A DNA stretch of 64,000 nt from contig NC_092018.1 in NCBI RefSeq assembly GCF_042242105.1, forward strand, positions 26,282,167 to 26,346,166, written 5' to 3'. The position numbers and the translations under genes are program-made. Below are positions 1 to 18,724 of this stretch, in pieces. This DNA comes from Pempheris klunzingeri. Lineage: Eukaryota > Chordata > Actinopteri > Acropomatiformes > Pempheridae. The notes beneath the pieces were generated by a model. That model was given only the letters and a program-made list of their open reading frames with translations, was not told the DNA's origin and did not search any database. How positions within the stretch are numbered: the stretch's first letter is position 1; each line of letters opens with the position of its first letter.

Positions 1-1067
1 CCCCTGTTGGATCAGTTGGTATGCAGTAATGAATGGACTACATTTTCCACCTGTCATTCTAGTGCTATGCTACCCTCCATGGTAATGACTTTTGATTGCT
101 CGTGTCATCCCACACTGAATGATGCCTCCATGATTCCACTCTCTCGTCCATCTGATTTTATCACTGTGGCTTGAGATCTAACAGTTGGCTTGCAGGGTTT
201 TATATCAATGTCACTGCATGGAAATTTAAAGGAATGGCGTCTCTCCTTGAGCTTGACCTGAGCTAGACTTTTGAATAGAGAAGAAATGCCACTGAAGTTG
301 GATTTGCAGCTTTGCTTAGACTAACATTTCCTTTCCTTGGCTGAGACAAAGCCATTTGATTTGATTCTCTAATAGCTTGCAGAGATGCCTTCTCAAACTC
401 TCAGCCTGCTTATAGAAGCTTCCTTGCATCCTGTTACGGTTGGGGTTCCATAGCATTTCTGTTACATCTGAATCCAGAATTGAATCAACTTATTCTACTT
501 ACTGCAGCTTCAGCTTTTTTGTAACAATGAATATACGTGTTTTAATAATTATGAACCTAAACTTAAAGCTTAATATTCACAGAAGTCAGGTTTGGCCATA
601 TTGTGCTTTCTATTTGGCTTGATTCACCTGATATACCTATACTCTTGAAACATCACCCAACCGTAATTTCTACCCAACCATTTTGAATTTAAAAGTCGCA
701 CTAGCAATTCTTTCTTGTCATCTAACCACTTGAATTCTAAACTCCCAAGACCTAGGAAGAGTGTTATTTTGCTGACATTGTCAAATGGAAGTCAGAGTAG
801 ACGAGTAATGAGGTTGAAGTTGCTTGTTGTCCCTCACTCAGGTCAGACACAATATCGACAGCAAGCGAATTTTGTCGCTGGACTTACCCAGACTCCATTG
901 ACCTTGCATCATCATATCCGCCATTCATCTGCAACTCACAGAGCATAGCCTGCCGTAGCACATTGCTTCTGGCACTAATCAGCCGCTTGCACCCGTGGCC
1001 ATCGAAGGCAGCACACAATACAGCAGCCACCTATCTGTGTCTGCTAACAATCCACTCTCTCTTACAG
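1..1067 (+). other. tnks: tnks intron (partial)
   Basis: This stretch precedes the first recognisable tankyrase exon, which follows the acceptor ctcttacag ending at 1067. It is AT-rich and non-coding. I see no exon with tankyrase-like ankyrin sequence in it, so it is read as the 3' part of an intron whose upstream exons (N-terminal HPS region and first ankyrin clusters) lie left of the window. Short ORFs here have no recognisable product. Confidence 0.75.
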
Positions 1068-8352
<7,285 letters not shown>

Positions 8353-8718
8353 TTACTTTACACTCACACACACGCACTCACACCCACACAAGGACTCGAT
8401 GCTCGTTACTCTCTCCTTTGTATTGCAAATGCCTAAACACTTTATATTCAACACATTTCCAGTCTCCAGTCCAGTAGAACCCATGGTGACCAGTGCTGTA
8501 TAATACTCTCCTACTCGTGGTGATGACACACTTTTGTTTTGCATTGGCTGCATGTTAATACAGAAGCATGTACGGCCCAATAGCGTGCATGGGTTACTTT
8601 ATTCCCTCCTCCCCTCCTCACCAATCTGGAGGATGCTTGTAGAAACTTTGAAATATCAACATTAACAGTTTGCCACTCTTTGTCGCCTTGTGACTGTGCA
8701 GAACCACCAACCTCTCAC

Positions 8719-8720
<2 letters not shown>

Positions 8721-8754
<34 letters not shown>
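8721..8754 (+). repeat. (AC)17 microsatellite
   Basis: An uninterrupted AC dinucleotide run inside the inferred tnks 3' UTR. Confidence 0.95.
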
Positions 8755-8757
<3 letters not shown>

Positions 8758-9152
8758 CTCACTGTCAAAGCCTGAAACCTGTGGACTACTACTGCCCCGT
8801 CATATCTGGGTTCATCCTGTATAGAATGGCCTCTGGTAACTGTGATTTTAATGCTAATCTATAACACTACCAAACAGGTAACAGTGCGTCGTTGCTATGC
8901 TGTAATGCAGACTTTCACCCCAAGAACACTACAAACACTGAACTGAAATGTTTTTTTTTAGTGGTTTTATTCAGGGCTGGATGTGCTCGACTGAGAAAGG
9001 GCTCTCTGTCAAATCGCAACAGTTGAGACTATTTTATTGTTACAGTACTGATTTGTATGAGAGAAGACATGTGCTCAAGCTCAAGTGCAACGTAAGGCAT
9101 CAGAATTACACAAGGCTATACAAATGGTGTGGATGTTGTACATTAAAAGCAT

Positions 9153-9179
9153 TATATATATATACATATATATATATAT
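9153..9179 (+). repeat. (TA)n microsatellite
   Basis: An AT dinucleotide run with one interruption (tatacatata), in the inferred tnks 3' UTR. Confidence 0.9.
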
Positions 9180-9550
9180 GACTGTGCTTCAAGACAGTAG
9201 AGTCGGTAAATGTCCAGAGTGTTGAATTGTGCTTGTGATGCCTTACAAGTTGATGCCCAATAGCCAGTGAACTCATCAAAGCACCCTCTCAGTCTCCATG
9301 GTCTTACTCAAAGACATCCCACACATAAGGATTTGCACTTTTACATAGAAACCTATTTAAGTTATTTTGAATTTAAATTGCAAGTTTGCGGGAAAAAATA
9401 TTTGTACAGGTTGTGTAAATGGTTGTGTATAACTGTCGCTGTTTAACAGTATCTTTGAGTTCAACTGTAAATGACATGAATTTTCCTTTCATGCCTTCTT
9501 GATTCTCCCAACTTTTTTTTTTTAAATAAATGTCCCATTAACAGCTCCTT

Positions 9551-10330
9551 TTATTGTTTAGTGTGTATTTTGAAATGGTGTCAGACGTGTGGAAGAGGAT
9601 TAGGAACATATCTCACACGAAAAATGAAACGCCTCAGTGTTGATGCAGTAGTAGCACAGTTGACTAATGCAACATGATGTACGAAGAACCAAAGGGACAG
9701 TATTTATCTATGGCATTTTCTTGTAATAGAAGTAATATCAACACTTAGTTCAAATCAAATTCACACATTTTCCTATGTAGGAAAAACTTAACTGTTAGAT
9801 TTACTGTATCAAAGCACAGCCATGTGTTTTAGTAAAACATAATCTGTTAGTGTTCTGTCTCATTATGCTCAATTCAACTGACTCATAAATTATGAATACA
9901 GTTTATACTATTTCGGGTCAACGGTTGTGCCAATGTCCCTCAGGAGCTGCTGATCCAGTTCTACTCTGCAATTATCCAGTTTGTTTTCTGCACTTCCATC
10001 ACTGTCTGCTTTGAATCAGCCACCCAACAAGGACAAGAGCAGACTGTCAGGACCACAGAGAAAATCATCAGTCCCGACCTGCCCTCCATCCAGAACTTAG
10101 ACATGACTTATACGTGTCCACACTACAATTTGTGACACAACATCAACGTTTTGTTGTTCTTACTGAAGTGCACCCAAATGCTAATTACACACACTTATAT
10201 CAAATTCTCATTCAGTGCCCAATTTATTGATTTTTGTCTCTTTACATGCAATAGATGAAGACATTTTTATTTGCTCTATTTTACGTGTACAAACCCCATC
10301 TCTCCAAAAGACTACAACAGAGTCGCACGC
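9551..10330. other. tnks-idua intergenic spacer
   Basis: About 0.8 kb of AT-rich DNA between the tnks poly(A) signal and the presumed idua promoter. I see no ORF, RNA gene or repeat family that I can name. Confidence 0.5.
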
Positions 10331-10575
10331 ATTTGACGTCATCACGCTCAGCTGACCGCGACTGCATTTAGCCTCTTGAGAGGAAATGTGTTTGTTTTGA
10401 TGTGTCTCGTTTAAGTTACTTATGTTAAAGTTCTCTTTTTTATCTACTCACGTAGACCTTGTAAGGCATGCTGGGGTTTAAGGTGACCCACCCATCGGGA
10501 CAAAGATTACATCGCTTTTAAAGCCGTGTAGTTCAGCTAGCGTGACATGTAAAGTTGCCATGCTCGCCCGCAGAC
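10331..10575 (+). promoter_or_regulatory. idua: Probable idua promoter and 5' UTR with CRE-type site
   Basis: This GC-richer stretch lies directly upstream of the idua start. It contains a perfect palindromic CRE octamer TGACGTCA at 10334-10341, and a GCTAGCG motif at 10536-10542, 34 bases before the ATG. No TATA box is evident, as expected for a housekeeping lysosomal enzyme gene. The transcription start is not determined. Confidence 0.4.
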
Positions 10576-13500
10576 ATGCAGTGGAAAACTTTTTCTGTCC
10601 TTGTGTTACTCCTCAACATCACCGGAATTTCAACAGCTTCGTATGTCATCACAGTTGATGTTGGGAGAGCAGAGGGGGACCTGAAGCACTTCTGGAGAAG
10701 CACTGGCTTTTGGTGCGTCAAACACGAGTTGTTTTTAGTCACAGTTCTTCCAGCAAAACACGCATCAAGTGAGATAATATTGCAACCGTGAAATGAATGT
10801 GGATTTATGTTCATTACGAATCCATTAGATGATCTCTGCTACTACTAAGCTGTTCAAAATAATGTTGCAGAAGTTGAGCGTTTTTAACTAGGCCGAGACA
10901 TTTTTAAAATGACAGTTTTTTCAGTGGAGATTGGCGTAGTGAAGTCATGACTCAGTCTGAGGAAGTCTTACAGGGCTGCACTTTTGTATGAAGTATAGGA
11001 TCAATCAAGTATATGAAACTTCTTGCAAATCTATAAATGTTTTTTTTTTTTTTTTTTGTGTCACTGATGCATCTCAAAGTTAAAGAGGCTCTTCTTTGTG
11101 TTTAGCCCCCCGCTCCCTCACAGCCAGGCCCACCAGTTTGACCTGAGCATTGACCAGCAGCTCAACCTGGCTTATGTGGGCTCAGTCCCCCATGGAGGGA
11201 TCCAGCAAGTCAGGATACACTGGATGCTGGAGCTGGTCATTGCACAGTAAGTAAACCAGCAAAAGTAAAGAGAGAGATCTCTCCAGCCATTTTTATCATG
11301 ATAAAGTGACGTGAAAGAAAACCTGTTACTCTGTGTGATTTTTGTTTAGAGATGTTGGAGGACGACCCCAGTACAACTTCACTAAGCTGGATCGACTGAT
11401 GGAGCTCTTGTGGATTAATGGACTCCGACCAGGTACTGTGCAGCGACCCCCCATCTGGAAAACATCACGTCATCTTTGCGAGGCATCTGATCAAATGTGA
11501 TTTTGCTGATCTCTGATGCTCTTGTGACATGTGGCTGTAAATATCTGAGCTGTAATCAATTCCTGCTCCCCTGGTTTTCAGGTTTTGAACTGATGGGCAG
11601 TGTCTCTAACTACTTCACTGACTTTGAGGACAAATCGCAAGTAGCCGAGTGGAGAAATCTGATTTATCTCATAGCCAAGAGGTACATTGGTGAGTGAGTG
11701 CCCAGTCTTTATTGTCCTGTATATATTGTAGAAGCTGAATAATTGTTTAAAGGTGACTCTGGGTTTTTCAAGATTTATGTTTATGTATCTTTTTGATTGC
11801 TGATGTGTATAAATACACTTTAGCACTTAGCCTTTACTGTATGACCCTCCTCCTGTTTAATTGTTCACTGCTGATCCTGAATTACAGACCAGTACGGCCT
11901 GGGAAGTGTTTCTCAGTGGAACTTTGAAACATGGAATGAGCCCAACAACCACGACTTTGATAATGTCACCATGTCAATTCAAGGTAAACCCACAATGCAT
12001 CAGGCATGACGTGTTCATGTCCTGTCTGTTATTCTTTTACTTATTCTAGAAATGTGTCATTTGATGCATGCTTATTTGAAACACTGTACATCTACGACTA
12101 GAAACAAAGTTTATATCAGACTGATGCTTGCGTTAAATAAAAATCAACTAATCTCTGTCGTCTCCCTGCTAAATGACATAACATGTATATTTCTAACTGA
12201 ATGGACAGATCCTCATGAATACATTAAAGGATTAATAGTCTGGATTTCAGTGGAGAATTCAGTGCCTGGGAGCAACTCTGAGTATAATCTACTTTTCTTT
12301 AGGGTTTCTAAACTACTACGATGCCTGTTCGGAGGGTCTGCGAGCTGCCAGCAGTCTTCTGAGGTTTGGGGGGCCAGGAGACTCCTGCCATTCTCCCCCT
12401 CACTCGCCGTACTGCTGGGCCATGCTGCAGCACTGCTACAACGGCACCAACTACTTCACCGGAGAAACGGGTGTCAGGATCGACTACGTCGCCCTGCACA
12501 AGAAGGTGGGCTTTTCTGGACTCGGACCACATCGAGAACAAACAGAAAGAGATTGCAGTCATTATCAAGAGATCCTGATTTATCTGTGACTGTCAAATGA
12601 GATGCTTGCAGCTGCCAGCCCACCTGAAAGAATGTCATTATTTTTGGTTTCAGTGAAGAGTTTTAGCATCCAAATGTCTTTATTTTTCTGATGTGACAAG
12701 AAAAAAATAGTACAAAGACTCCTGATTTATGTAAAACTGCATTTATTGATGCATTAACTGTAAACTGGTGCAGTAAGAATCACTGTTTTGGCAGCTGACT
12801 TTGTGTTTCTGTCCTTCAGGGAGGTGGTTACTCCTTGCCCATCCTCCAGCAGGAGATCCAGACAATGGGGGAGATCCAGGAGCGCTTCCCCAGGTTCCGC
12901 AGCCTCTCTGTCTACAATGATGAGGCTGATCCACTGGTGGGCTGGTCCAGGCCTCAGGAATGGAGGGCGGATGTGACCTACGCTGCGATGGTGGTGAAGG
13001 TGAGGAGAACTTAAATATCCTACTTCTCATTGTGGTCACTGAATGACACAGGCTGAATTAGCTGTTCACTCCACCACTTAGATTAGATTTAGCCAGTCCT
13101 CTGTTCTGCTCCCTCCAACAGGTTATAGACCAGCACCAGGATGTGCTGCTGGCAGACCCCAACAGCACCATCAACTACACCCTGCTGAGCAACGACAACG
13201 CCTTCCTCAGCTACCACCCACACCCCTTCACCCAGCGCACGCTGACCGCCCGCTTCCAGGTCAACAACACCGAGCCGCCTCACGTGCAGCTGATCAGGAA
13301 GCCTGTCCTCACTGTCATGGGCCTGCTGGCTCTGCTAGGTGCCTTTCTCTTTACTGGAAAAATAGAGAGTAAATGTGCTAAAGTTTCTCTTTGTACCAGC
13401 AAAGCTCAGGTCTCCAGGATGCTGCAGTTTCAAACCTCCTATTTAAAGCACCCTGTTGCCTCTCCTGTGTGTGATTCCTCTGTAAGGAGAGACCCAGGTC

Positions 13501-15871
13501 CTGGCTCAGGTTTTGAACTCAGCAGGAACCAACAACGGTACGGTGGGGGTCCTCGCCAGCAGCCACAGTCCCGTAACACCGGGCGGCTCGGACAGCTGGC
13601 AGGCAGCCGTGCTGATCTACAACAGTGACGACAACGACACCTCCAGCACTACCGATGACGTCAGCGTCTCAGTGAAAGGACTGATGGCACAAAAGGGTGC
13701 GTTTAACAAAATGCTGTTGGATCCCTACCTTTCTGTTATTTTAGGAGAAAAGATGATTCCGTTTTTACATAAAATAATACCAGGGCCAACAGGCCTTTAT
13801 CTCAGGAAGTGAGTGGTTCAGTTCAGTCCTTCCTGTTCTCTGTGTGTGTGTGTCTGCAATCCAGGTCTTGTGTATGTCACATATTACATGGACAACAATG
13901 TAACCAGCCCGTATCAGCTGTGGCGGAGCATGGGCAGCCCCGACTACCCCACAGCACAACAGTTCAGACGCCTCAGGAGTGTGCAGGTAAACAGCAAGAC
14001 AGAACAATGTTGTTAGAATTTACATTATATAGTTTTGCTTATGTAACGCCATCTGAAAAAAAAGTACCTCTTGGAAAAAAAAACCTGTGGATGGCAGTAG
14101 AAATAAAATTAATTACTTTATTCTAGTTTTAAATTTAGATACAAAATTAAATAACCATTAGTTTTGTTTTTTCATTTTAAATGAATCAGGCCACTGTGTG
14201 AATTATTTGCTTGCCATAGTCATTTGCCTTGCAAGTTGAGCTTAAATCAGCCTGAATTACATACGTTATTTGTCAGATAAAGTTCTTTTTTAATATCAGT
14301 CATGAAAAGGTGAACCTCCTATCGAACAGTAAAATGACTTTAGGATGAGCTCAATATGTGTTATTACGTCACAGCCATTGTACACTGACTATGAAACATG
14401 CATTAAATAGTGTAAATACTGAGACGACAGGTTTTGAGACAACGTGTATTTCTGGATGAAGATCTTGAAGCTGATTCGTTTGACTTATTATGGCTCTTCC
14501 TCCTCCTCCTCCTCCTCCTCCTCCTCCTCCTCCTCTTTGAGACATGCTTTGACCCACTGATGATGTGTCATTGTGTCAGGACCCTCATGTTGATGGACCG
14601 TGGGAAATTCCTGCTGGAGACGCACTGACTCTGAAAGCCAAACTGTCTGTGCCCTCGGTCCTCCTCGTCCATGTTTGTGCCCGGCCCAAAGCGGAGCCAG
14701 ACCAGGTCAGTACTGACACACGACAACAACGCCAAGTGGAAATAACTTTGATTGTTCTCCTTGTTTGCATCTGCCTCATAGTCCACCTTGGAGATTCTCA
14801 TAAGTTTTATATATTTCCAACGGTGCATCGGTTAAATCCATAGACTGTATGTAAGAAGTGCATGTAGCATGTAGCCACTGGTTTGTTGACCACCATTTTG
14901 GAGCCTGGAGTGACGACCGTTCCATAAATAAGATGGTCCCACCCTAAAGAATACCCTGCTTTCTGGTCTATTTTCCTCTAAATGGGACCATCATTTACAA
15001 AACAAACTTCATGTTGTATTAAGACGACTTGAAACTAGCGATTGAGACCATAAATTCATTAGGAAAGTGTTTACGGAGGTTCTAAAGCAAATGAGTAGTA
15101 GGTTAATTTTTCTCATAGACTTCCATACAATCTGACTTCTTTTTGGAGCCAATAGAGTCGCCCCCTGCTTACCATTAGAAAGAACGTAGGGTCTAGAAAC
15201 TCCCACATTGGCTTCACTTTTCAGAAAATCAACTCTCAACTGTATTTGGCCTCTGATCAGGTCAATGGATTACGCTTCATCAGGATCACCAAAGGCCAAG
15301 TCCTGATTGTCTGGTCAGACCACTGTGTTGATTCCAAGTAGGTACACGTGATTATGTCTTTATTTTTGCATTTGCCACTGCAAGAAATGAAAATGAAAGG
15401 GAAATTAGGTACAGATTTATTTATACACTATTTTATCCATTGTATTTAGAATGCAGCAGTACAGTAGAGTTAATCCTGAGTGAATATGTAATATGCATGA
15501 CCCAAGAATGACACAGCACTCATTCATTCATCTTAATTTCTTCATTTGCAGATGCATTAAGACATTCGAAGTGGAATTCTCCACAGACAAGAAATTCAAC
15601 AGAGTTAATACTCAAGACACCATTTTTACTTCATATGTTTATTCACCTGGTAAGAATGTACATTTAAGGACTCTTAAGTAATTGCAATGAGTAACAAAGT
15701 TCAAGCTGTATATTGGCTTTGTGACCTCCAGCCATAGAAATAATACCAGATACTGTGTTGTGTTCTGTAGTGGACCAGGAGGTCAGCGGTCTGTACAGAG
15801 TACGAGCTGTGGACTACTGGGGAAGGCCTGGGCCGGACTCTCTGCCACAGAAGTATTCAGATGAGCACTAG
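10576..15871 (+). CDS. idua: Alpha-L-iduronidase (lysosomal glycoside hydrolase family 39)
   Basis: Removes terminal L-iduronic acid from dermatan and heparan sulfate in lysosomes. Fourteen exons: 10576-10712, 11106-11246, 11350-11432, 11582-11689, 11888-11983, 12303-12505, 12820-12999, 13122-13338, 13487-13696, 13865-13986, 14580-14705, 15261-15337, 15552-15649 and 15771-15871. Phases agree throughout and give 632 residues plus TAG. Human IDUA also has 14 exons and a similar length. A hydrophobic signal peptide covers about residues 1-21. The acid/base Glu is in the NEP motif (about E174) and the nucleophile Glu in YNDEADP (about E291). Several N-glycosylation sequons are visible (NFT, NVT, NGT, NYT). 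The C-terminal part matches the beta-sandwich and fibronectin-like end. The start at 10576 gives the signal peptide; an out-of-frame ATG lies at 10560. The ORF looks intact. Confidence 0.97.
14497..14534 (+). repeat. (TCC)n microsatellite in idua intron
   Basis: A TCC trinucleotide run just upstream of the exon starting at 14580. It lies about 45 bases from the acceptor and may act as an extended pyrimidine tract. Its complement produces a spurious poly-glycine ORF on the minus strand. Confidence 0.95.
14836..15236 (+). repeat. Interspersed teleost repeat copy in idua intron
   Basis: The block starts with an actgtatgtaagaagtg-type phrase and continues through 'gaccataaattcatt', 'atagacttccatacaatc' and 'gtcgccccctgctt'. 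I recognise this pattern from many fish introns as a non-coding interspersed repeat, though I cannot assign a family name. It sits between the exons ending at 14705 and starting at 15261. Boundaries are approximate. Confidence 0.6.
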
Positions 15872-16290
15872 ACCAAGGTCAAGTCTGGTAGCGTTCTTTT
15901 TTTATTTTGTTTTGTACAAGATAAACACATTTTATGGAGATCAATGCACTGATTATGTCATTTTTTATTAATGAAGTGCTGTTTCATCCACCCAATCACA
16001 TTATATGCATACATTTATTATTTATACTCGTGCTCTATTTGACAGTAATTAAAAAGACCTAATCCAACAATGTGTCACTCGGTCTCTAAATACTTCCAAA
16101 GACCTAGAATAGCAAACAATCATTTAGTTTCATTTTTGAAAAAGGCTAAATAAGGCACTGTGCTTTACTCAAACAGATGTAAGTGGCACATTTATTGGGG
16201 ACTATTTTTTTGTGGTGGATGAATGCACATTTGATGTTTTAGTTTTTTGAACTTTTGAACCATAATAAAATATGTCAGGTTTTAGAGACA
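15872..16290 (+). other. idua: idua 3' untranslated region
   Basis: AT-rich non-coding sequence after the TAG at 15869-15871. An AATAAA at 16264-16269 is a plausible poly(A) signal, giving a UTR of about 0.4 kb. Beyond it, 16290-16687 holds nothing I recognise before the rbp4l 3' end on the other strand. Confidence 0.5.
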
Positions 16291-16687
16291 CAAGCAATAT
16301 TTAGTGGATCAGTTCATTTTGGCCTCCTTGTGTGTGTTGACCGTAAGAAAATATACAATGTAATTCAACTTATCCTTTAATATATTTACATCTGAATTGA
16401 CCAGCTGTGTCATATTCTATGCTTGTTGTGCAGTTGCATATAATGAAAAATACATGCCACTGGGCAATGAGATAAGCAAGTAACTTAAATCTAATAGATA
16501 CATTAATTATCCTTTGTGATCTGTAGTCTGTATTTGAGTTTATTTCATTCTACATTTTACACCTGATATGTCTCAGAGTTTTATACGGTTGTGTTTTATG
16601 TGTTTGTGCACTAGATAAGTAAAAGTTGGATCACCAGTCTAAGTCATTTTTACAAAGGCAAACACAACAGCATGTTTCTTTATAAAA

Positions 16688-17030
16688 TTTATTGTCACCA
16701 GTGCAGAATAATGGCAAAGTGCAGATGTTGCCCATCAGTGTGACAGTGCTTCACAGTTGGTTATATCATGACTTTGACTCAACCGCTAATAGTTCTCAGT
16801 GGATTTGGCTTTGAAATATATCTTCATCTTGGCAATGTTAATTTAATTTACTCATGGGGCTACAAATTGGATTTATCCAATAATTGTAAATAACGTTGGA
16901 ACACAGCAAATCATGAGCTTAATAGAATCTTATCCTCTTTGCATTTTTCAGAAGAGCTCTCTTTTGTTTTTGGGGAGGATGATCAATCCAGTACGATGGA
17001 GGGCTGCTCAACAAACTCTGGCTTAGCAGT
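16688..17030 (-). other. rbp4l: rbp4l 3' untranslated region with poly(A) signal
   Basis: The minus strand carries AATAAA (TTTATT at 16688-16693 on the plus strand) about 340 bases downstream of the rbp4l stop codon. The gene ends tail-to-tail with idua, about 0.4 kb apart. Confidence 0.55.
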
Positions 17031-18416
17031 TTAGCAAGCTCCTGTTAGAAGAAGAAGAGGAACAAGTGATGAGTCTAAGTGCAACATTCACTCTGAATAA
17101 AGAACATTAGTTAAAGTTCAAGATAAATTAATACAAGACTAATACTATTGGCAGTTTTTAATAATTGATACAACTTATGTAGCCAAGACACTTTTTGTGT
17201 TTCTAACTTTAAAGTTAAATAAAAATCAAAAGCACTCTGACAGTTTGTCTGTCTATTAAGCTGAATGTGAAAGACAAAGTACGTACCGGACTGCAGCACG
17301 GGCTGGAACTCTCCGGCCATGCAGATTTCCTCCTGTTTCTGGCGGACGACTCTTTGGATGGCTGGGGGAAGGCCGCGGGGGTTGCGGGAGAAGACCAGGG
17401 AGTAGCCGTCCTCGCAGCTTCCATCCTCCTTCAGGGTGCGGCAGGCATAGGTGATGGCATAGTTGTCATAGTCTGTGTCAATGACCCAGTAGTTGTCACC
17501 TAGAAGAGCAGAGAGCAAGAGTTAAGTCTCAGTTTTGTGAGAGACAGGCCGAGAGAATGTGTGTATACAACGGAGGTGGCTTACCGCCGCTGGACAGGTA
17601 GCTGGCCAGCCCCTGGTAGTTCATGAACATCTTGCCGGGGTTGGTGGGGTCAGGCACTGAGTACTGAGCAGCCATGTCAGCACACACAACCCAGAATCTG
17701 GATGTAAAGAAGAAAACAAAGTCACATTCCCATGTTTGCAAGTAGATATTTAACTATTTCACACTCAGACTGCTACTAAAAACATTTCTAAACACTCACC
17801 CAAAGAGAGTGACTCTGCCCCTGGATGAGGCGACCATGGAGCCATCGTCTCCAACAGTGTATTCAGCAGAGATGTTGTCCTGCAGGAACAAGCCCTCAGG
17901 GTCCTTCTTCTGCAGAGCGTACCACTTTCCTGCATACTGTCGGGGGCCAAAACAATCAGAGTTAATAAGGTACTTTTGATTTTCATGAGTAGAATATGGA
18001 TGAGCACATAAACTGTACGGAGTCAAATTAGTTTTTTGTCATGTGTGGACTACAGTCAGGGAGAATATAAGATCAGTTAATCATACCCCTGATTGTTGAG
18101 CAAAATACACACTATTTTTATGTATGCTGATGATGTTTGTTTATCTGTTGGAGCCTGCTAGCTGTCCTAAACAGATACTGTTACTGTAACGTAATGTGAG
18201 TGAATTGAATCTTTAAGTTAATGTTAGTTGTTGACTCTAAATTCTACTATCCCTCTACGATTTATGAGTATTTTTAAAGACGTATTGTATTTCTGTACTC
18301 ACTCTTTGGGGGTCAAAGTCCTCCTTGACTGTGAAGCTGTCCACCACGCAGGAGGCCAGGCTCTGCTCCACGCAGGCCAGGAGCAACATCGCCAGAGCAA
18401 AGATTTGGAAGTCCAT
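17031..18416 (-). CDS. rbp4l: Purpurin (retinol-binding protein 4-like, secreted lipocalin)
   Basis: Purpurin is a secreted retinol-binding lipocalin described from chick and fish retina, where it is linked to photoreceptor survival and regeneration. Five coding exons on the minus strand: 18416-18303, 17936-17800, 17697-17585, 17499-17287 and 17041-17031. Phases agree and give 195 residues plus TAA. A signal peptide covers residues 1-21, ending CVEQSLA. The first lipocalin signature reads RYAGKWYAL. Other purpurin-like stretches include KDPEGLFLQDNISAEYTV, the GDNYWVIDTDYDNYAI block and a terminal FQPVLQSGAC. Paired cysteines are retained. These match purpurin much better than serum RBP4, which differs over most of the barrel. 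The start codon lies two bases after a 3' splice site, so the 5' UTR is split. The ORF is complete. Confidence 0.96.
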
Positions 18417-18629
18417 TCTAGACAAAAACCAAAGTTAAGCACATGTTAATTTGTGTGATGATTGTTTTTTTTCTTCACTTGCAATTATTAACGCTATTCT
18501 AGAGCAATATTCCTATACCTATGTACATGAATTCCACTATAATAAAATCTCCTGTGATAATTATTGAATAGTGCAGATACCAGCAGTTTGAGGAGGCCAT
18601 CCAAAGGGGAAAAAACAGCATCTCCTTAC

Positions 18630-18724
18630 CTTCGGTGTAGAGCGAAGCTGCTGGGAGTTTTCAGTGCAGAGCTGTTGCAGTGTCTGAGCTGTGTTGAGAA
18701 GAAGCTGTGTGAGCCTTTTTATAC
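18630..18724 (-). promoter_or_regulatory. rbp4l: rbp4l core promoter (TATA box) and non-coding exon 1
   Basis: On the minus strand, TATAAAAA is at 18723-18716. About 25-30 bases downstream begins a short stretch that ends at 18630 with a good donor (ccgaag|gtaagg). The matching acceptor (tttgtctag) is at about 18418, next to the coding ATG. This indicates a TATA-driven promoter with a non-coding first exon of roughly 60 bases, as expected for a highly expressed tissue-restricted gene. The transcription start is inferred. Confidence 0.6.

Larger units (their letters stand above)
8353..9550 (+). other. tnks: tnks 3' untranslated region with poly(A) signal
   Basis: Non-coding sequence follows the TAG at 8350-8352. 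The canonical AATAAA at 9525-9530 is the best polyadenylation signal, giving a UTR of about 1.2 kb. It contains an (AC)n tract at 8721-8754 and a (TA)n tract near 9153-9179. The transcript end is inferred, not observed. Confidence 0.65.

Noticed and set aside
12052-12600. 182-codon ORF spanning an idua intron and exon
   Set aside because: It reads the idua exon at 12303-12505 in the wrong frame; the correct frame there encodes the conserved [12 protein letters not shown] block.
14369-14557. Minus-strand ORF with a poly-glycine run
   Set aside because: It is the translation of the (TCC)n microsatellite in an idua intron.
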